Shown here: positions 21,737 to 24,848 of the stretch, piece after piece
Position numbering within the stretch: the first letter of the stretch is position 1
Layout: every line of letters starts with the position of its first letter
Source: a virus
Strand: one strand, 5' to 3'
Virus record (IMG/VR): IMGVR_UViG_3300047496_000063
Location: 1 to 24,848 of that record
Length of the DNA stretch: 24,848 bases
Made by a program: the position numbers and the translations under genes
Notes under the pieces: generated by a model
Database searches by the model: none
The model's input: the letters and a program-made list of their open reading frames with translations, nothing else
Told to the model about the DNA's origin: nothing

Positions 21737-21970
21737 ATGTCATTATCAACAAAAATGAATATTGACTCGGAGATTCAGCAGATTCGCGAACACCTCATAG
21801 AAGTTGAGGATTATGTGGAAAAGCTTGAAGACTTGCGGGTTGAGGCTCAGGATGAAATGAACGATCTTGAGGAAGAAATCTTCCAGAAGGACAAGCGTAT
21901 AAAAGAACTTGAAGGAGTAGTTGAGTCGCTAGAAAAGGAGCTTCTTGATTTGAAGAAGCAGGCTGAGTAG
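21737..21970 (+). CDS. coiled-coil protein (77 aa)
   Basis: An almost continuous heptad pattern from residue 10 to the end (IQQIREHLIEVEDYVEKLED; RIKELEGVVESLEKELLDLK), strongly acidic, no cysteine and no membrane segment. Probably a dimeric or oligomeric adaptor. Function unknown. The structured RNA element at 21976-22094 begins 5 nt after its stop. Confidence 0.7.
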   Translation: MSLSTKMNIDSEIQQIREHLIEVEDYVEKLEDLRVEAQDEMNDLEEEIFQKDKRIKELEGVVESLEKELLDLKKQAE

Positions 21971-21975
21971 CGGCT

Positions 21976-22094
21976 GGTAGGAGCAATGCGCTTCTACCCC
22001 TGACCGTCGATTTTTTTATTCCGGTGCTTATCAGGGGCAACCGGATATTGTCGGAGAATGGTTTCGATCCCCTTCTCTCACCACGGCGGTCAGG
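21976..22094 (+). ncRNA. predicted structured RNA element, three hairpins plus closing stem
   Basis: Found by base-pair inspection in the 151-nt gap between two genes. Hairpin A: GGTAGGAGC/GCTTCTACC (21976-21984, 21990-21998), 9 pairs. Closing stem: CCTGACCG/CGGTCAGG (21999-22006, 22087-22094), 8 perfect pairs. Inside it, hairpin B: CCGGTGC/GC-A-ACCGG (22021-22027, 22037-22044), and hairpin C: GAGAA-GG/CC-TTCTC (22054-22077) with loop TTTCGAT. It may be a small RNA, a tRNA-like structure, or a 5'-leader regulator of the gene at 22122. No known class is recognised. Confidence 0.5.
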
Positions 22095-22121
22095 TATAGG
22101 AGCGTATTAAAAATAAAAATC

Positions 22122-22478
22122 ATGGCATCAATCAAAGAAAAAAAAGAAGTGTTCGATTATTGGAACTCAAAGGGAATCGTTCTTCACAAGAAGATGACTC
22201 CCGATCAAGCGCTCGAGATCGGCCGGAACTTGAATTACTATTCGAAAGAAGATCTGTTCAAGCTCATAGACTTCTATGCGACGATACTCGAGCCTGGCGT
22301 TCAAGTGGAGGATAAAAAATTCTTTTGGTCGTACAAATGGAATTTGTATGAGTTTCTCAAGCGCGGAGTAAAGAAGTTCGACGGTCAAACCACAGACAAC
22401 TACCTTCGTAAGCAGAACGTAATGTCCAGCAAAGGAGCGGTTATTATCGAACGCGAGGAGGCTAAACTTCCATTTTAA
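22122..22478 (+). CDS. hypothetical protein, possible replication-associated (118 aa)
   Basis: A helical 118-residue protein: MTPDQALEIGRNLNYYSKED, FFWSYKWNLYEFLKRGVKKF, then DNYLRKQN and a basic/acidic tail ending KLPF. The pattern 'W.....l.~FL..g...f......nYL' resembles the C-terminal region of some phage replication proteins, so a replisome accessory is possible, but weakly supported. The leader is AAAAATAAAAATC-ATG without Shine-Dalgarno, preceded by the structured RNA element. Confidence 0.65.
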   Translation: MASIKEKKEVFDYWNSKGIVLHKKMTPDQALEIGRNLNYYSKEDLFKLIDFYATILEPGVQVEDKKFFWSYKWNLYEFLKRGVKKFDGQTTDNYLRKQNVMSSKGAVIIEREEAKLPF

Positions 22479-23005
22479 TGAGAGCAAAATTATTTATCAA
22501 AGGTCTCAAAGACCCTTTTCCTATTACTCCCAAGACCGCTGGTATCGCGGAAAAATTCATGGCAGATGAAAAAATCTCCTATGATACTTCGTTCAGTATT
22601 CCAGGCGTTTGGACCGGTAAGAAGGCGGATATGCGTTTCGTTCATTGGGAGAAAGACGAGAATCGTTACGAAGAAAAGAAAATCGAGCCGATGAAGCATG
22701 AGGATGCCGTTCAATTCGAGAATGAAATAAATGACTGTAAGCCCGAATCTCTTGAGAAAGTCGGGAAGGATTACTATGCAAAGTTCTTTTGGATGCAAAG
22801 CAAGGGTGCGGTGAGCTTAGATTGCTTTACAACTGCCGGAGGCTCAAGGACATTCACTTTGAGAATCAAGAACATTGACCTATACATTTGGTGTCAGGAT
22901 CAAATTGAATCTTTTGAGAAATATTTGAGTCGCCGGAAATTTGCAGAAGATAAGAAATTTGAGGAGATGGAAAAGAAGGTTGGAGAGGAACTTGATAACT
23001 GGTAA
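22478..23005 (+). CDS. hypothetical protein (175 aa)
   Basis: The ATG overlaps the preceding TAA by 1 nt. The product starts as a beta domain (MRAKLFIKGLKDPFPITPKT) and continues with an Arg/Lys/Glu-rich mixed region; the section FFWMQSKGAVSLDCFTTAGG has aromatic and Cys residues; it ends in a charged helix (KFEEMEKKVGEELDNW). 'Q.kg....~~~~~~.~..~~' is not enough to name a family. Coupled to the previous gene, so a related role is likely. Confidence 0.65.
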   Translation: MRAKLFIKGLKDPFPITPKTAGIAEKFMADEKISYDTSFSIPGVWTGKKADMRFVHWEKDENRYEEKKIEPMKHEDAVQFENEINDCKPESLEKVGKDYYAKFFWMQSKGAVSLDCFTTAGGSRTFTLRIKNIDLYIWCQDQIESFEKYLSRRKFAEDKKFEEMEKKVGEELDNW

Positions 23006-23009
23006 AATT

Positions 23010-23489
23010 ATGCGAAATGAAATTTTAAAACTAAATTATTGTCACAAAGCACTCGAGCTTAAAAAAGACATTGAGTTCAGTTATTTGAAGCTTGCTGAGA
23101 TGCTTTATAACATTCAGCTCGAGAAGCTTTATGAGCCTCAGTGGTCTTCCTGGCTCGAATTTTGTATGGAGCTTCGACTTTCCAAGGCTACCGTTTCCAA
23201 GCTTATGGGAATCTATCAGATCTTTATTTTGAAGTATGGCTTTGAGCGTGAGGAGGTTACTGTTGTTGGTTGGACGTTACTCGCTGAGACACTTCCACAT
23301 ATCAAGAAGAAATCAGATGCGATCAAATGGCTTAGGAATGCGTCGAGTCTCTCGCGCGAGCATTTGAAAAAGGAAGTGGTGGAAGCAAAGACGAATGTGA
23401 AGATGTACGAATGCAAGCATAAGGATACTTATACCATTAGAATCTGCCGCGACTGTAAAGAAAAGTGGCAGGATGAAGATAAAAAATAA
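23010..23489 (+). CDS. putative DNA-binding protein with HTH-like helices and C-terminal zinc motif (159 aa)
   Basis: The start at 23010 (AAAATT-ATG) is preferred over the ATG at 22941, which lies inside the previous gene. Residues about 25-75 are helices around LRLSKATVSKLMGIYQIF, a helix-turn-helix-like turn (xLSxATVSKL) similar to phage DUF3102/KorB-like proteins. The C-terminus has C-x-H ... C-x2-C (MYECKHKDTYTIRICRDCKE), a likely zinc ribbon. It may regulate early genes or act at the origin. DNA binding is inferred from these motifs. Confidence 0.6.
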   Translation: MRNEILKLNYCHKALELKKDIEFSYLKLAEMLYNIQLEKLYEPQWSSWLEFCMELRLSKATVSKLMGIYQIFILKYGFEREEVTVVGWTLLAETLPHIKKKSDAIKWLRNASSLSREHLKKEVVEAKTNVKMYECKHKDTYTIRICRDCKEKWQDEDKK

Positions 23490-23494
23490 AAATT

Positions 23495-23899
23495 ATGAAA
23501 CAAGAAATTGAATTTAGAGTTTGGGATTTGAGAAGTAAGGAATGGAGAAAATTTGATTTAGGCGATCTTCGTTATGGAAGACCTTCGAATTATGTAGCTC
23601 TTCTTGATACAAATTCTTGGGTACGTTTCACTGGTTTCAAGGACAAAAATGAAGTAAAAATTTTTGAAGGGGATATTTTAAGATATACAAAGAAGTGGCA
23701 AGTACCTCTTGGAAAAAACAAAGGCAAAGAGAAGATTGAATATCATTACTACGAAGTTTTCATGTCTGATAAAGGACAGTGGTGTGCTCGGCGCAATCTT
23801 GGAAAGGGAGGAGTACAAGTCAATTCTTTGTATGTCATGACTCACAATCATGAAATTGTTGGGAATATTTATCAGAATAAAAATCTACTCGACATTTGA
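23495..23899 (+). CDS. YopX family protein (134 aa)
   Basis: Good match to YopX: starts with EFRVWDLRSKEWRK, has TGFKDKNEVKIFEGDILRYT (GlkDknG..I.EGDI) and ends with HNHEIVGNIYQNKNLLD (hEviGNIYenpeLl). The family is widespread in phages of Firmicutes and Bacteroidetes and has no established function. The start follows AAAAATT. Its stop shares a base with the next gene's start (TGATG). Confidence 0.9.
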   Translation: MKQEIEFRVWDLRSKEWRKFDLGDLRYGRPSNYVALLDTNSWVRFTGFKDKNEVKIFEGDILRYTKKWQVPLGKNKGKEKIEYHYYEVFMSDKGQWCARRNLGKGGVQVNSLYVMTHNHEIVGNIYQNKNLLDI

Positions 23900-24255
23900 T
23901 GGAGCTTTATTTTCCATTTCCGCCGGAGGTTCGGCTTTTGTATCTGCACTGGCATCAGTGCTTTCTGTGCGGAGCGAATGGGTGGAACCGGGGAGGCTTG
24001 CAGATCCACCACATTCTTGGCCGTAGCAAATACGGCTTTTTTTTAGACTCGGCATTTAATGCTTCTTGTCTTTGTGGAACATGTCACGAAAAGATGGGGC
24101 ATAGCCAGGAGGAAGAGCAGCGCCTTTTCCTTTTGCAACTTGAGTTCCTTCATGGCATATTCTACCGGCCTGTGGATAAAGACTATCGCTTTTTGGAACA
24201 TCATCACGATAGAATCATGACGCCGGCAGCTATGCGCTTTTTGGGAATGAAGTAG
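23899..24255 (+). CDS. HNH endonuclease (118 aa)
   Basis: Start at ATG 23899 (TGATG overlap). Zinc pair C21-x2-C24 (CFLCGANGWN), catalytic His pair in LQIHHILGRS (H37, H38), Asn54 in SAFNASCLCG, and C59...C62-H63 (CGTCHEKMGH). The first and last Cys pairs would hold the zinc. HNH enzymes nick or cut DNA, in phages in packaging, homing or recombination-intermediate processing. The position in the early region, far from the terminase genes, favours recombination/repair over packaging, but a homing role is possible. Confidence 0.85.
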   Translation: MELYFPFPPEVRLLYLHWHQCFLCGANGWNRGGLQIHHILGRSKYGFFLDSAFNASCLCGTCHEKMGHSQEEEQRLFLLQLEFLHGIFYRPVDKDYRFLEHHHDRIMTPAAMRFLGMK

Positions 24256-24282
24256 CCAGGGGATATTTTTGCAAAATAGCTG

Positions 24283-24288
24283 TATACT
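24283..24288 (+). promoter_or_regulatory. possible -10 TATACT just before the DUF1064 gene
   Basis: TATACT ends 7 nt before the ATG at 24296, so a transcript from it would be leaderless or nearly so. No -35 match is visible. Weak on its own, but it resembles the arrangement at 14911. Confidence 0.3.
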
Positions 24289-24295
24289 GGTATCT

Positions 24296-24745
24296 ATGAA
24301 AGTAGCAGAATTTCGTGCTTTGCAAAAAGCGGAGAAAGGACGTTCCAAGTATGGGAACAAAAAAACAGTCTACAACGGCCGGGAGTACGACTCGGGAGCG
24401 GAAGCGGAAAGAGCGCAGGAGCTCGACCTGCTCATCCGGGGAAAGGTGGTGCGGGAATGGATACCGCAATACCCGCTCGAGATCAAATACGCCGACGTTA
24501 AGATTTGCACCTACTACGCTGACTTCAAAGTGGTATACGAAAACGGTGACTTGGAGTACGAGGATGTGAAGGGGTTCAGGACTGAAATTTACAAGCTCAA
24601 GAAAAAACTGGTCAAAGCCTTCTACGGAATCGACATAAAAGAAATCAACTATGGCAAACACAAAACAAAAAGTGATTATGAAGTTCAAGGACAAAGAGAT
24701 CCTCGAAAGGTTTTACGCGTTGCTACTCGAGCGCGGAAAGATTAA
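24296..24745 (+). CDS. DUF1064-type PD-(D/E)XK nuclease (149 aa)
   Basis: ATG at 24296 is preferred over a non-ATG start at 24269. The protein shows the family layout: KYGNKKTVYNGREYDSGAEA (GnKk....G..fdS..Ea), LDLLIRGKVVREWIPQYPLE, YYADFKVVYENGDLEYEDVK (YiaDF.y......~~~EDvKG) and 'RTEIYKLKKKLVKAFYGIDI'. The D-F ... E-D-V-K residues form the nuclease site. Family members are phage Holliday-junction-resolvase-like or structure-specific nucleases. The last ~30 residues overlap the next gene in another frame, so this end may not be conserved. Confidence 0.85.
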   Translation: MKVAEFRALQKAEKGRSKYGNKKTVYNGREYDSGAEAERAQELDLLIRGKVVREWIPQYPLEIKYADVKICTYYADFKVVYENGDLEYEDVKGFRTEIYKLKKKLVKAFYGIDIKEINYGKHKTKSDYEVQGQRDPRKVLRVATRARKD

Positions 24746-24848
24746 GGTCAACGGTATGGGTGTCTTTGAGATCAAGAAGCTTGCTGCTCGAGAGGGATGG
24801 AATGTTGGGGCAGGAGGTGGACGTATGATTATCAAAGCGCACAACCGT
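24651..24848 (+). CDS. HU-like DNA-binding protein, 3' partial
   Basis: Open to the end of the window (66 codons). After a short helix (FKDKEILERFYALLLERGKI) comes VNGMGVFEIKKLAAREGWNV, then GGGRMIIKAHNR. The 'v.g~G.Fei.k..AR.g.n...g..i.I.a' run is the beta-arm region of HU/IHF proteins, although the N-terminal helices are shorter than in HU (a later ATG at 24678 is possible). It overlaps the DUF1064 gene by 95 nt. HU-like proteins bend DNA and support packaging, recombination or origin function. Tentative, because the gene is cut off. Confidence 0.6.
   Translation, partial: MANTKQKVIMKFKDKEILERFYALLLERGKIKVNGMGVFEIKKLAAREGWNVGAGGGRMIIKAHNR

Noticed and set aside
24171-24179. Reverse DnaA box TGTGGATAA
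   Set aside because: It lies inside the HNH coding region, alone, far from the other boxes; likely chance.
1-24848. CRISPR array, insertion sequence, integrase or attachment site
   Set aside because: No regularly spaced repeats, no transposase or recombinase motif, and no duplicated tRNA end were seen in the window.

Overview
The window looks like part of a tailed-phage (siphovirus-type) genome or prophage. Every supported gene is on the + strand, genes are packed end to start, and the order is the usual head-completion, tail, adhesin, lysis, replication/recombination order. The standard code fits, because many genes end in TGA, often inside ATGA or TGATG overlaps. The host cannot be proven from the sequence. 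Nearly all starts lack a Shine-Dalgarno and have A/T-rich leaders, and the secreted lysozyme-like protein at 16.7 kb resembles a type I associate with Patescibacteria (CPR/Parcubacteria). A phage or provirus of such a host is my tentative reading.

Layout. 1-4.0 kb: 3' part of a GT4 glycosyltransferase, two small unknown proteins, then the neck: connector-like protein, head-closure candidate, a small Mu gpF-like Cys-motif protein, HK97 gp10-like protein and a tail terminator candidate. 4.07-6.55 kb: tail tube, tail-assembly chaperones joined by a canonical -1 slippery heptamer (GGGTTTT), and a short tape measure. 6.55-14.9 kb: distal tail proteins, a glycine-rich fibre/adhesin, a beta-helix tailspike-like protein, a 1173-residue hub with inserted lectin-like domains, and an OB-fold-like spike protein. 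14.9-17.1 kb: lysis region with a membrane-anchored coiled-coil protein, a papain-like peptidase fused to a peptidoglycan-binding domain, a two-TM holin candidate, a tRNA-Gln(TTG), and a secreted lytic-transglycosylase-like protein.

17.1-17.6 kb is a small island of ORFs with perfect Shine-Dalgarno sequences. 17.55-18.43 kb is the longest stretch without a gene. It holds two perfect DnaA boxes and one near-perfect box, several inverted repeats, terminators, and what looks like an autonomous small RNA gene (consensus-like promoter at 17748-17776, intrinsic terminator at 17859-17894). It is a candidate replication origin/control region. A second promoter at 18353-18381 points into the early region.

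18.4-24.85 kb: small unknown proteins, a DUF3846-like protein, a RecB-like PD-(D/E)XK nuclease, an SSB with an acidic EDVPF tail, a coiled-coil protein, a predicted multi-hairpin RNA element (21976-22094), two unknown proteins, a DNA-binding protein, a YopX-like protein, an HNH nuclease, a DUF1064-type nuclease and the start of an HU-like protein. Together these suggest replication and recombination/processing of phage DNA.

The strongest leads are the papain/PG-binding lysin, the sRNA-plus-DnaA-box region, the structured RNA at 22 kb, the tRNA-Gln with unusual loop bases, and an in-frame TGA that separates a good start and signal peptide from the transglycosylase-like gene.
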